DNA from: DASRTE01 sp035656095 | GTDB lineage: Bacteria; Actinomycetota; Actinomycetes; Jiangellales; Jiangellaceae | Direction: 5' to 3' | Length of the DNA: 30,358 nt | Assembly (NCBI GenBank): GCA_035656095.1 | Contig: DASRTE010000116.1 | Span: 1 to 30,358 of the forward strand | Shown: positions 1 through 8,541 of the stretch, piece by piece | Layout: every line of letters starts with the position of its first letter | How positions within the stretch are numbered: the first letter of the stretch is position 1 | Notes under the pieces: model-generated | Told to the model about the DNA's origin: nothing | The model's database searches: none | What the model saw: the letters and a program-made list of their open reading frames with translations, nothing else | Made by a program: the position numbers and the translations under genes

Positions 1-748
<748 letters not shown>

Positions 749-818
749 CACATCATCATGCTGCGTCCACTGTGTGGTTCCCGAGATACGGTCGGGCACC
801 ACGCCACATCTCAACAGA

Positions 819-937
819 GTTCCGGCGGCCATAGCGAGAGGGAAACGCCCGGTCCCATTCCGAACCCGGAAGCTAAGCCTCCCAGCGCCGATGGTACTGC
901 CCCGGAGACGGGGTGGGAGAGTAGGACGCCGCCGGAC
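819..937 (+). rRNA. rrf: 5S ribosomal RNA
   Basis: A 118-120 nt segment with 5S architecture. The terminal helix is formed by TCCGGCGGC (821-829) and GCCGCCGGA (928-936). Between them are the typical motifs CCCGGTCCCATTCCGAACCC and GAAGCTAAGC, then a GGGTGGGAGAGTAGG segment. It follows the 23S gene after about 70 bases of spacer, the standard 16S-23S-5S order. Exact ends are uncertain by 1-2 bases. Confidence 0.96.
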
Positions 938-948
938 ACACATGCGAT

Positions 949-987
949 ACGAAGGGCCACCCACCACGACGGCGGGTGGCCCTTCGT
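949..987 (+). terminator. Terminator hairpin of the rRNA operon
   Basis: A perfect 14-bp inverted repeat pairs 949-962 with 974-987 around an 11-base loop, 12 bases after the 5S gene. There is no clean T tract after the stem, as is common in GC-rich actinobacteria. The position and stem strength make it the likely end of the rrn transcript. Confidence 0.85.
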
Positions 988-1035
988 GCGTTGTGCCGCC
1001 ATGATTCACCCTTGTCCGTGATCCCAGGAGTGCCG

Positions 1036-1809
1036 ATGGCCGACGACCGCGAGCACGACCGTTCGGACCGTGGTCACCGCGTGGACCGCGGCCGGCCGCC
1101 GGCGGACCGCGTCGACTCGCGTGCCGACCCGCCGACCGATCCGGATGTCACCGGCCGGGAGCTGGACGACGAGGTCCGCTCCGAGCTCGGCACGTTGAGC
1201 GGAGGTGCTGCAGGCGCCGTTGCGCGCCACCTGGTCATGGCCGGACGGCTGCTCGACGACGATCCGGCGCTGGCGTACCGGCACGCGCTCGCCGCTCGCC
1301 GTCGCGCCGCACGGGTCGGGGTCGTGCGGGAGGCGGCGGGTGTCGCCGCGTATGCGGCGGGCCGGTACGCGGACGCGCTGGCCGAACTGCGGGCGGCCAG
1401 GCGTATCACCGGTTCGGCCGCCTACCTGCCGATGATGGCCGACAGCGAGCGAGGGCTCGGCCGGCCACGACGCGCCCTCGACCTGGCTGCGGACCCCGCC
1501 GTCGCCGGTCTCGACATCGCGGACCGGATGGAGATGCTCATCGTGGCGGCCGGCGCACGTCGCGACCTCGGTCAGCTCGAGTCCGCAGCCGTGTCGCTGC
1601 AGGTGCCCGAACTGCGGTCGGGTGCCGACCAGCCGTGGGTGGCGCGTCTGCGCTACGCCTACGCCGACGCGCTGGTCACGCTGGGCCGGGTCGAGGAGGC
1701 GCGACGGTGGTTCCTCAAGGCCGCGGAGGCCGACCGGGACGAGCAGACCGATGCCGCCGAGCGGATCGAGGAGATCGATGCCGCGGCGGCCACCCCCGGC
1801 GACCGCTGA
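1036..1809 (+). CDS. TPR-repeat protein of the actinobacterial tlyA-recN locus
   Basis: A soluble protein of 257 residues. The first 45 or so residues are charged, rich in Arg and Asp, and probably disordered. The rest is Ala/Leu/Arg-rich helical sequence with TPR-like spacing, for example AYRHALAARRRAARVG, AAYAAGRYADALAELRAARR and RYAYADALVTLGRVEEARRW. TPR proteins mediate protein-protein contacts; no catalytic motif is visible. The ATG at 1036 is chosen because AGGAG lies at 1026-1030, six bases upstream; an in-frame ATG at 976 lies inside the rRNA terminator hairpin. As I remember it, a similar protein sits upstream of the HAD phosphatase and tlyA in mycobacteria. Partner and function are unknown. 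It is the first gene after the rRNA operon and ends 135 bases before the SSB-like gene. Confidence 0.85.
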   Translation: MADDREHDRSDRGHRVDRGRPPADRVDSRADPPTDPDVTGRELDDEVRSELGTLSGGAAGAVARHLVMAGRLLDDDPALAYRHALAARRRAARVGVVREAAGVAAYAAGRYADALAELRAARRITGSAAYLPMMADSERGLGRPRRALDLAADPAVAGLDIADRMEMLIVAAGARRDLGQLESAAVSLQVPELRSGADQPWVARLRYAYADALVTLGRVEEARRWFLKAAEADRDEQTDAAERIEEIDAAAATPGDR

Positions 1810-1830
1810 GGCCGCACGGGTCCCGTTCTC

Positions 1831-1858
1831 CACACCGGCGCGGACGTGAGCCGGTGTG
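1831..1858 (+). terminator. Possible hairpin terminator after the TPR gene
   Basis: CACACCGGC (1831-1839) is perfectly repeated in inverted form at 1850-1858 around a 10-base loop. It lies 22 bases after the stop codon of the TPR gene and has no T tract. It may end the TPR transcript. Two DnaA-box-like nonamers flank it, so a DNA-level role cannot be excluded. Confidence 0.4.
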
Positions 1859-1944
1859 TCCACAGCCCACACCCGGGTGGTTCCCGCGCCGCTGACGTGC
1901 CCCGAGGATGACGTCGTCCGCCCAGCGCCGCCGAGGAGACGTCT

Positions 1945-2313
1945 GTGACCGTCGCTCCCGTCCCCGTGCTCGACCACCGTAACGAGGTCCATCTGGTCGG
2001 GCGGGTGTCCGCCGACCCGATGTCGGTCACCCTGCCGAGCGGCGATGCCGTCGTGACGGTCCGGCTGGTGATCGAGCGCCCGAGGCCGCCGGCCGGCCGA
2101 GGTCGTCGCCGGCAGGTCGACACGGTGGCGTGTGCGGCCTGGGGTTCTGGCCTGCGGCGCACGGTCCTGCGGTGGAGCCCGGGCGACATCGTCGAGGTGG
2201 ACGGTGCGTTGCGACGCAGGTTCTGGCGGGCCGAAGGAGTTCCGCAGAGCCGCTACGAGGTCGAGCTCAGTGGCGCGCGGCGGCTGGCCCGGGCATCGGC
2301 GGCGGATCGGTGA
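1945..2313 (+). CDS. Short SSB-like OB-fold protein
   Basis: A 122-residue protein with the single-stranded-DNA-binding protein pattern. It starts with an N-x-V-x-L-V-G-R-V strand (NEVHLVGRVSADP, about residues 13-25), then LPSGDAVVTVRLVIERP, then DTVACAAWGSGLRR and the strand GDIVEVDGALRRRFWR near residues 78-93. This matches one OB fold. It lacks the Gly/Pro-rich linker and acidic C-terminal tip (usually ending DDDIPF-like) by which housekeeping SSB recruits repair and replication proteins, so it is probably a paralogue rather than the essential SSB. The GTG start at 1945 has GAGGAG at 1933-1938. Its last 47 bases overlap the convergent DUF1015 gene. It could act in recombination, competence or a specialised repair pathway; which one cannot be told from the sequence. 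Confidence 0.82.
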   Translation: MTVAPVPVLDHRNEVHLVGRVSADPMSVTLPSGDAVVTVRLVIERPRPPAGRGRRRQVDTVACAAWGSGLRRTVLRWSPGDIVEVDGALRRRFWRAEGVPQSRYEVELSGARRLARASAADR

Positions 2314-3613
2314 GCAACCGCATGAGCAGCCCGGTCCGTGGTTTGGGCCCGAACGACGTCGACTTCGAGGGCATGCGCTCGCCACGCGCGGCGATCGCGA
2401 GGACGTCGCCGTGACGCACCGGGTTGAGCAGCAGGGCGACCCCGTTGCGCCGGTGCGCGGCGTCCACGGCATCTGCGGCGTCGTGGTGGTACGTGACCCT
2501 GTCGTCGGTGTCGGCCACCCTCCACAGCCGGGCGAGCACCAACTCGCAGGCGATGCTCGCGTCGAGCCGTCGCCACGTTGCCGACCGTCCCGGTGGCAGG
2601 GCCGCGTCCACGGCGGCGGGATCGGGATCGGCGATCAGCACCCACTGCCGTCCATCGGCCAGGACGTACGCGGTGCCTGCGTGGCCGGCCTCGGACAAGG
2701 CCGTCAGCGGCTCCGCTCCGGCCGGCAGCGGAGTGACCACGCGGAAGACAGCGGCCGCCGACGCGAGCGCCTGTGCGAGCGACAGCCGCGAGACGGACCG
2801 GTGGATGCCGGCGATCCGCAACGGGTGCCGGCTCGCGTCCACCAGCATGCTCAGGCCGCGCGCCGTCCCCGTTCCACCCGGGGTCGGGGCGGGCGTGCCG
2901 TCGCCGTCGTCGCGCAAGCCGTGCCCGGCATGCAGTGCACGATAGGCGGCGTAGCGGTGGTGCCCGTCGCCGATCAGCGCCTGCCGGCCGGCGAGGTCGG
3001 CCTCGATCCGGCGCAGCACGTCGGGATCTGTCAGCCGCCAGATGCGGTGTGTCGCGCCGTCGGCGGTCGTCGTCTCGAGCAGCGGGGGCGTCGGCACCGT
3101 GCCGTCCACGACGTCGCTCGCGTAGCCGTCGCCGTCGTAGGTCAGCAGGATCGGCTCGAGCTGCGCCGCGGTCGCGGCCATGAGGGCCGTCCGATCGGCG
3201 ACCGGGCCGGGGAGAACGTCCTCGTGGGGCAGTACCACCCGCTCGGCCGGGTCGTGCAGCGACACGGCTCCGACCAGTCCGAGTGCCATCGCCGTGCCGT
3301 TCACGTGTTCGTAGACATACAGCGCCGCGTGGCGGTCGCGACTGAGGATGCCCGTCCGGAGCCAGTGCCGCAGGTCACGCGCCGCGTGCGCGTACCGGTC
3401 CTCCGCCGATCCGGGTCGCGGCAGGATCAGCCGTACCACGTTGTGCGGGTCGATTGCCTCCCAGGTCGCCACTCCCGCCTCGCCGATGACGTCGTACGGA
3501 GGGCAGGTCACCGCGGCGAGGTCCGCCACCCGGCCGGGTGCGTAACGCAGCGCCCGGAACGGCGTGAGCCGCAGCGGGCGCGCGCCGACCTCGGTGCGCC
3601 CGGAGTCGGTCAT
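2267..3613 (-). CDS. DUF1015 family protein
   Basis: A 448-residue protein with the DUF1015 hallmarks: P-F-R-A-L-R-Y near residue 18, TCPPYDVI (36-43), LPHED (128-132), the strongly conserved IGDGHHRYAAY (214-224), and the C-terminal block GERMPSKSTSFGPKPRTGL near the end. The length is usual for the family. Some DUF1015 relatives, as I recall, have been linked to a ParB/SbnI-like fold and free-serine kinase activity; whether this one has it is unknown. The start at 3613 is an ATG without a clear Shine-Dalgarno, but with a -10-like TACCAT ending 6 bases before it, so the message may be leaderless. It is divergent from the HAD gene (63-base gap) and overlaps the SSB-like gene at its 3' end by 47 bases. 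Confidence 0.9.
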   Translation of the reverse strand: MTDSGRTEVGARPLRLTPFRALRYAPGRVADLAAVTCPPYDVIGEAGVATWEAIDPHNVVRLILPRPGSAEDRYAHAARDLRHWLRTGILSRDRHAALYVYEHVNGTAMALGLVGAVSLHDPAERVVLPHEDVLPGPVADRTALMAATAAQLEPILLTYDGDGYASDVVDGTVPTPPLLETTTADGATHRIWRLTDPDVLRRIEADLAGRQALIGDGHHRYAAYRALHAGHGLRDDGDGTPAPTPGGTGTARGLSMLVDASRHPLRIAGIHRSVSRLSLAQALASAAAVFRVVTPLPAGAEPLTALSEAGHAGTAYVLADGRQWVLIADPDPAAVDAALPPGRSATWRRLDASIACELVLARLWRVADTDDRVTYHHDAADAVDAAHRRNGVALLLNPVRHGDVLAIAARGERMPSKSTSFGPKPRTGLLMRLLTDPPPMPGPAAARH

Positions 3614-3619
3614 CCGGGG

Positions 3620-3625
3620 ATGGTA
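3620..3625 (-). promoter_or_regulatory. Candidate -10 element for the DUF1015 gene (leaderless)
   Basis: Read on the minus strand this is TACCAT, matching the actinobacterial -10 pattern TANNNT, followed by six bases and then the ATG at 3613. This spacing puts the transcription start at or next to the start codon. No clear -35 element was recognised. Confidence 0.45.
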
Positions 3626-3676
3626 CGGCGGCATGGGCCGGCGCTGCCCCCGGCCGGGGACTGGGAGTATCACCGC

Positions 3677-4726
3677 ATGCGTACTCTGGCCGAGACCTAC
3701 GACGTCGCCCTCGTCGACCTCGACGGCGTCGTCTATGTGGGGCCTGATGCGATCGACCACGCCGCCGCGGCGCTCGCCGAGGCGCGGCGGGCCGGGATGC
3801 GCCTCGCATTCGTCACCAACAACGCGGCTCGGCCGCCGCACACGGTGGCCGAGCACCTCGGTCGGCTGGGCGTCGGCGTCGACGTGGACGAGGTGATCAC
3901 GTCCGCCCAGGCCGCGGCGCGGGTGCTCGCCGACGAGCTGCCGGCCGGTGCACGGGTGCTGGTCGTCGGCGGTGAGGGGTTGGCCGTCGCGCTGAGTGAA
4001 CGCGGCCTCACGCCGGTGAGCAGTGCGGACGCCGAGCCCGCCGCGGTCGCGTCGGGCTTCCATCCCGACGTGGGCTGGCGGCTGCTCGCGGAGGGGGCGT
4101 TCGCCGTGGCCACGGGCATCCTGTGGGTGGCCTCCAACACCGACCGCACCCTTCCGACGCCGCGTGGCATCGCGCCCGGCAACGGAACCCTCGTCGATGC
4201 GGTCCGGTCGGCCACCGGCCGTGACCCGATCGTGGCCGGCAAGCCTGAGCCTCCGATGCACCGGGAGATGGTTCTGCGCACCGGCGCCCGCCGCCCCCTG
4301 GTCGTCGGCGACCGCCTCGACACCGACATCGAGGGTGCGCGACGAGCCGGTGTCGACAGCCTCCTGGTGCTCACCGGTGTCACCGGTCCCGCTCAGCTCG
4401 TGAACGCGCCACCGCGGCACCGTCCGACGTTCCTGGCCGAGGACCTGCGGGCTCTGGCCGAGCCCCCGGACGCCCTGGCGGTCGCGCCCGGGCTGGTCGG
4501 TCACGGCGGATTCCGCGCTGCTGTCGAGCGGGGCCGTATCGTGGTGGATCGGCCGGAGTCCAGGCCCGGCGGCCGCTTCATCGACGCGCTGCGGGCCATC
4601 TGCGGCGCCGCGTGGGCCGCGACCGACCAGGGCGAGCGGGTGGCCGGCGTCGACGCCGCGCTGGTCGAGGCGGACCGCCGTACCCACGCCCAGCCCGGCG
4701 CATCCGAGCGACGCACGACGACGTAG
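3677..4726 (+). CDS. HAD-superfamily (NagD-like) sugar/nucleotide phosphatase
   Basis: A 349-residue cytoplasmic phosphatase of HAD class IIA. Motif I is VDLDGVVYVG, with nucleophile Asp14 and acid/base Asp16. Motif II is VTNN (47-50), motif III is the Lys of AGKPEP (Lys189), and motif IV is GDRLDTDIEGA (211-221). A cap domain lies between motifs II and III. The last 80 residues extend past the usual HAD fold and end in a helical segment (FIDALRAICGAAWAATDQG), as in actinobacterial relatives encoded near tlyA. The substrate is unknown; class IIA enzymes act on small phosphates such as glycerol phosphate, phosphoglycolate or nucleotides. The ATG at 3677 has GGGAG at 3664-3668. It starts the run that leads to tlyA. 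Confidence 0.9.
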   Translation: MRTLAETYDVALVDLDGVVYVGPDAIDHAAAALAEARRAGMRLAFVTNNAARPPHTVAEHLGRLGVGVDVDEVITSAQAAARVLADELPAGARVLVVGGEGLAVALSERGLTPVSSADAEPAAVASGFHPDVGWRLLAEGAFAVATGILWVASNTDRTLPTPRGIAPGNGTLVDAVRSATGRDPIVAGKPEPPMHREMVLRTGARRPLVVGDRLDTDIEGARRAGVDSLLVLTGVTGPAQLVNAPPRHRPTFLAEDLRALAEPPDALAVAPGLVGHGGFRAAVERGRIVVDRPESRPGGRFIDALRAICGAAWAATDQGERVAGVDAALVEADRRTHAQPGASERRTTT

Positions 4727-4774
4727 CGTGACCGCGACATCGGGCACAGAGACGAGACACGGAGGCGAGGTGGC

Positions 4775-4972
4775 ATGACCGAGCAGCGAGCAGCGGACAC
4801 CGCCGACCCCGGACCCGATCCCGTGAGCAGCACGGGTGACGCCCGCATCGACTCGGCGCTGGCGGCGCTCGATGGCCTGGACGAGACGCCGGTGCATGAA
4901 CACGCGGCGGTCATCGAGGAGATCCACCGGTCGCTGCAGGACGCCCTGGCGGACGAGGACGAGGACGGCTGA
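4775..4972 (+). CDS. Small acidic conserved protein upstream of tlyA
   Basis: A 65-residue protein with a GGAGGCGAGG ribosome site directly before its ATG. The first 22 residues look disordered. The rest forms one or two amphipathic helices (RIDSALAALDGLDET and HAAVIEEIHRSLQDALADE) and ends in an acidic tail DEDEDG. A short reading frame is, from memory, also found between the phosphatase gene and tlyA in mycobacteria and other actinobacteria, which supports it being real. No enzymatic motif is present. It ends 6 bases before tlyA, so it is probably co-translated. Function unknown. Confidence 0.8.
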   Translation: MTEQRAADTADPGPDPVSSTGDARIDSALAALDGLDETPVHEHAAVIEEIHRSLQDALADEDEDG

Positions 4973-4978
4973 CTCGGC

Positions 4979-5785
4979 GTGGCCGCGAGGCGGCGACTGG
5001 ACGCCGAGCTGGTTCGGCGCGGACTGGCGCGGTCGCGCGAGCAGGCCGCCACCCTGATCGCCGATGGGCGGGTCAGCGTCGCGGGTAGGGTCGCGTCGAA
5101 GTCGGCGAGCGTTGTCGGCGGCGCCGAGCCGATCGTCGTCCGCCAGTCCGCCGACGCCGACGACTACGTGTCGCGGGGTGGGCACAAGCTGGCCGGCGCC
5201 CTCGACGTGTTCGCCGCCGAGGGTCTCGGCGTGACCGGGCGCCGATGCCTCGACGCCGGCGCGTCGACGGGCGGGTTCACCGATGTCCTTCTCCGGCGCG
5301 GGGCCGCCGAGGTGATCGCCGTCGATGTCGGGTACGGCCAGCTGGCCTGGTCGCTGCGGACCGATCCGCGGGTCGTCGTTCTCGACCGCACCAACGTTCG
5401 AGATCTCTCACCCGAGGTCGTCGGGAAGGCGGTCGACCTGGTGGTCGCCGACCTCTCGTTCATCTCGCTGCGGCTGGTGCTCGGATCCCTCGCCGGTGTC
5501 GCGGCACCGGGTGGTGATCTCCTCGTCATGGTGAAGCCGCAGTTCGAGGTGGGCCGCGACCGGGTCGGCAGGGGAGGCGTCGTCCGCGACCCGGCCCTGC
5601 GGGCCGAGGCCGTACGCTCGGTCGCAGCCGCAGCCGGCCAGGTCGGGCTCGGCGTTGCCGGCGTGACGGCGAGCCCGTTGCCCGGTCCGTCGGGCAACGT
5701 CGAGTACTTCCTCTGGTTGCGGGCCGGCGCACCGCCGCTCGATCCGGCGGACGCCGGGCGCGCCGTCCAGGAAGGACCAGCATGA
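4979..5785 (+). CDS. tlyA: TlyA rRNA 2'-O-methyltransferase (TlyA family)
   Basis: A 268-residue protein with an N-terminal S4 RNA-binding domain (about 1-62, LDAELVRRGLARSREQA) joined to an FtsJ-like Rossmann methyltransferase. The linker and entry motif is VSRGGHKL (64-71), the SAM-binding loop is LDAGASTGGFTD (91-102), and later motifs are VVADLSFISL and MVKPQFEVG. The Lys-Asp-Lys set expected for 2'-O-ribose methylation (Lys70, Asp of VADLSF, Lys of VKPQF) is present. Characterised TlyA enzymes methylate cytidines in 16S and/or 23S rRNA and affect capreomycin sensitivity; target specificity here is not visible. The GTG at 4979 follows the small acidic gene closely. The stop overlaps the nadK start as ATGA. 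Confidence 0.95.
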   Translation: MAARRRLDAELVRRGLARSREQAATLIADGRVSVAGRVASKSASVVGGAEPIVVRQSADADDYVSRGGHKLAGALDVFAAEGLGVTGRRCLDAGASTGGFTDVLLRRGAAEVIAVDVGYGQLAWSLRTDPRVVVLDRTNVRDLSPEVVGKAVDLVVADLSFISLRLVLGSLAGVAAPGGDLLVMVKPQFEVGRDRVGRGGVVRDPALRAEAVRSVAAAAGQVGLGVAGVTASPLPGPSGNVEYFLWLRAGAPPLDPADAGRAVQEGPA

Positions 5786-6711
5786 CCAGCGATCGCGCCG
5801 TGCTGCTGGTGGCCCACACCGGCCGACCGGAGGCCCGCCACGCGGCCAAGGAGACCGTCGACCTGCTGCACAAGGCCGGCATCGCCGTCCGGGTGCTGCT
5901 CCCCGAGGCCGGCCAGCTCGATGTGTCGGGCACGACCGTCGTCGCGCCGGGGCCCGATGCGGCGCGCGCGTGCGAGCTGGTCATCGTGCTCGGCGGCGAC
6001 GGCACCCTCCTCCGCGGGGCCGAGATCGCACGGCCGTCGGCGACCCCGGTGCTCGGCGTCAACCTGGGCCACGTGGGCTTCCTCGCCGAGGCCGAGCGTG
6101 ACGATCTGGGCTACGTCGTCGAGCACGTCGTCGCCCGCAGCTACCTGGTCGAGGAGCGGATGACGATCGACGTGCTCGTGCACCAGGACGGCGACGTCAC
6201 AGCGCGCGAGTGGGCGGTCAACGAGGCCAGCGTCGAGAAGTCCAGCCGCGAACGGATGCTCGAGGTCGTGGCGGAGGTGGACGGCCGGCCGTTGTCGCGG
6301 TGGGGATGCGACGGCGTCGTCATGGCGACGCCCACCGGGTCGACCGCGTACGCCTTCAGCGCGGGTGGGCCGGTGGTGTGGCCGGAGGTCGAGGCGCTGC
6401 TCCTGGTTCCGATCAGCGCCCATGCGCTGTTCGCACGGCCGCTGGTCGTGGCGCCCGCGTCGCAGCTGGCCGTCACCATCCAGCCCATGACCGCCGGGGC
6501 CGTCCTCTGGTGCGACGGGCGCCGCACCGTCGACCTTCGGCCCGGCGCCCGGATCGAGGTTCGCCGGGGCCGCCAGCCGGTCCGACTGGCCCGTCTGCAC
6601 CGGGCGCCGTTCACCGACCGGTTGGTGGCCAAGTTCGCACTCCCCGTGGAAGGTTGGCGCGGCGCGCGCCACGCCGTCGCGGGACCGGATGCCGCCGGCG
6701 GCCGCGCGTAG
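5782..6711 (+). CDS. nadK: NAD kinase
   Basis: A 309-residue cytoplasmic enzyme that phosphorylates NAD to NADP. The diagnostic GGDGT lies at 71-75 (VIVLGGDGTLLRGAE), followed by LGVNLGHVGFLAE (91-103), the NE pair at 147-148 (AVNEASVEK), and the glycine-rich DGVVMATPTGSTAYAFSAGG (177-196). Length and motif order are normal for bacterial NadK. The start ATG at 5782 overlaps the tlyA stop by 4 bases and has GAAGGA about six bases upstream. The neighbours tlyA and recN are the usual ones in actinobacteria. Its stop codon TAG forms part of the candidate -10 for recN. Confidence 0.97.
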   Translation: MTSDRAVLLVAHTGRPEARHAAKETVDLLHKAGIAVRVLLPEAGQLDVSGTTVVAPGPDAARACELVIVLGGDGTLLRGAEIARPSATPVLGVNLGHVGFLAEAERDDLGYVVEHVVARSYLVEERMTIDVLVHQDGDVTAREWAVNEASVEKSSRERMLEVVAEVDGRPLSRWGCDGVVMATPTGSTAYAFSAGGPVVWPEVEALLLVPISAHALFARPLVVAPASQLAVTIQPMTAGAVLWCDGRRTVDLRPGARIEVRRGRQPVRLARLHRAPFTDRLVAKFALPVEGWRGARHAVAGPDAAGGRA

Positions 6712-6714
6712 GCT
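6709..6714 (+). promoter_or_regulatory. Candidate -10 element for recN (leaderless)
   Basis: TAGGCT, which includes the nadK stop codon, ends exactly 7 bases before the recN GTG at 6722. There is no good Shine-Dalgarno in front of that GTG. The arrangement fits leaderless transcription starting at the start codon, in addition to read-through from nadK. Confidence 0.5.
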
Positions 6715-6721
6715 GCCGACC

Positions 6722-8464
6722 GTGCTGGAGCAGATCCGGATCCGTGGACTCGGCGTCATCGACGACGCCGAGCTGGAGCTGGGCCCGGGCTTCACGGCGG
6801 TCACCGGCGAGACCGGTGCGGGCAAGACCATGGTGCTCACGGGCCTCGGTCTGCTCATGGGTGGCCGTGCCGACGCCGGAGCCGTGCGTTCCGGAGCGGA
6901 CCGGGCGGTCGTCGAGGGTCGTGTACGTGTCGATCCGGCCGGCCCGGCGGCCAAGCGGGCCGCAGAGGCGGGCGCCGAGCTCGACGACGGCGACCTGTTG
7001 CTGTCCCGGGCCGTCTCCGCCGAGGGTCGCTCGCGCGCCCATCTCGGCGGTCGGTCCGTGCCGGTGGGCGTCCTCGCGGAGCTGGCGGACGATCTCGTCG
7101 CCGTTCACGGCCAGGGCGACCAGCGGCGGCTGCTGGGACCCACCCGCCAACGCGAGGCACTCGACCGGTTCGCCGGTACTTCGGTGACCGAGCCGCTGTC
7201 GGCCTACGGCGACCGGTACCAGCGGCTGCGCACCGTCCAGGCCGAGTTGGACGAGGTCACCGCTCGCGCACGCGAGCGGATGCAGGAGGCCGACCTGCTC
7301 CGGCTCGGCCTGGCCGAGATCGCTCAGGTCGAGCCGGAGCCAGGCGAGGACGTCGAGCTCGGCGCGGAGGAGCAGCGCCTGGCCCATTCCGACGGGCTGC
7401 GCCAGGCTGCGGTCTCCGCCCATGCGTGCCTCACCGCCGACGACACCGCCGTCGATGCCGCGGACGCCCTGGGACTGGTCGCGGCCGCCCGCCGATCGCT
7501 CGAGCCGCAGCAGGAGCACGATCCCGCGCTCGCTGCGCTGGCCGGCCGACTGGCGGAGGCCTCGTACCTGCTCGCCGACGTCGCGGCCGACCTCGCGTCC
7601 TACGCGGCCGACGTCGACACCGACCCCACGCGGTTGGCGGCCGTCCAGGAGCGGCGTGCGGCGCTCGGGACACTCACCCGCAAGTACGGTGACGACGTCG
7701 ACGCGGTCCTCGCGTGGGCTGACGACGCATCGCGCCGGCTGCACCACCTCGACGGCGACGACCAGCGGGTCGCCCGCCTTGGGGAGGAGCGCGAGACCCT
7801 CCGGTCCGAGCTCTCCGACCTCGCCACCCGCGTCTCCGCGGCTCGCGAGCAGGCGGCCCGACGCTTCGCCGAGGCGGTCGGCGACGAGCTCGCTGCCCTG
7901 GCGATGCCGAACGCCCGGCTCGTCGTCGAAGTCCGTCGCCACGCCGACCCCGGCGGTCTCGTCGTGGGTGACCGGGCCGTCGCGTTCGGCCCCGCGGGGA
8001 TCGACGAGGTCGAGATCCTCTTCGCGGCCCACGCGGGCGCCGCCCCCCGTCCGCTCGAGCGTGGCGCGTCCGGCGGCGAGCTGTCCCGCCTCATGCTCGC
8101 CGTCGAGGTCGTCTTCGCCGGTGCCGATCCGGTGCCGACGTTCGTCTTCGACGAGGTCGACGCCGGGGTCGGTGGGAAGGCGGCCGTCGAGGTGGGCCGG
8201 CGGCTGGCCCGGTTGGCCCGCGACGCCCAGGTGCTCGTGGTCACGCACCTGCCACAGGTGGCGGCGTTCGCCGACCGGCACCTGCAGGTCGTGAAGACCG
8301 AGGACGGCCGGGTCACCAGCAGCGGGGTCGTCACCCTGGACGGCGCCGGTCGGGTCCTGGAACTGTCGCGGATGCTCGCCGGCCTGGAGGGTTCGGCCAC
8401 GGCCCGGGCGCACGCCGAGGAACTCCTCGCGACGGCCGCCATCAGCAAGGCGGGCGCGCGCTGA
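6722..8464 (+). CDS. recN: DNA repair protein RecN
   Basis: A 580-residue SMC-like ATPase that acts at double-strand breaks. The N-terminal head has the Walker A GETGAGKT (29-36) after the typical opening LEQIRIRGLGVIDDAELEL. The centre is an Arg/Glu/Ala-rich coiled coil. The C-terminal head has the ABC signature GASGGELSRLM (about 448-458) and Walker B FVFDEVDAGVGG (about 474-485), followed by VVTHLPQVAAFADRH. RecN proteins normally begin at the sequence encoded from 6722, so the GTG there is preferred over an ATG at 6689 inside nadK. It lies 10 bases after nadK and 77 bases before steA. Confidence 0.97.
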   Translation: MLEQIRIRGLGVIDDAELELGPGFTAVTGETGAGKTMVLTGLGLLMGGRADAGAVRSGADRAVVEGRVRVDPAGPAAKRAAEAGAELDDGDLLLSRAVSAEGRSRAHLGGRSVPVGVLAELADDLVAVHGQGDQRRLLGPTRQREALDRFAGTSVTEPLSAYGDRYQRLRTVQAELDEVTARARERMQEADLLRLGLAEIAQVEPEPGEDVELGAEEQRLAHSDGLRQAAVSAHACLTADDTAVDAADALGLVAAARRSLEPQQEHDPALAALAGRLAEASYLLADVAADLASYAADVDTDPTRLAAVQERRAALGTLTRKYGDDVDAVLAWADDASRRLHHLDGDDQRVARLGEERETLRSELSDLATRVSAAREQAARRFAEAVGDELAALAMPNARLVVEVRRHADPGGLVVGDRAVAFGPAGIDEVEILFAAHAGAAPRPLERGASGGELSRLMLAVEVVFAGADPVPTFVFDEVDAGVGGKAAVEVGRRLARLARDAQVLVVTHLPQVAAFADRHLQVVKTEDGRVTSSGVVTLDGAGRVLELSRMLAGLEGSATARAHAEELLATAAISKAGAR

Positions 8465-8528
8465 GCACGACCCGGGTTCGTGCGACGACCGGCGACGCAC
8501 CCTCCCGGACACCGGCACCCGGACGTGG

Positions 8529-8534
8529 CAGGAT
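8529..8534 (+). promoter_or_regulatory. Candidate -10 element for steA (leaderless)
   Basis: CAGGAT followed by seven bases and the steA GTG at 8542. There is no purine-rich ribosome site at the right distance. The spacing is the same as at recN and is compatible with a leaderless message. Confidence 0.4.
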
Positions 8535-8541
8535 TCGGCCA

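Noticed and set aside
2132..3676. Long plus-strand open frame reaching into the HAD gene
   Set aside because: It is the antisense shadow of the DUF1015 gene; the HAD protein has its own ATG at 3677 with a ribosome site, and the upstream translation looks like Arg/Pro-rich out-of-frame GC-rich sequence.
3614..5185. Minus-strand open frame upstream of the DUF1015 gene, opposite the HAD gene and tlyA
   Set aside because: It has no recognisable family and low-complexity composition typical of antisense frames in GC-rich genes; the DUF1015 fold begins at 3613.
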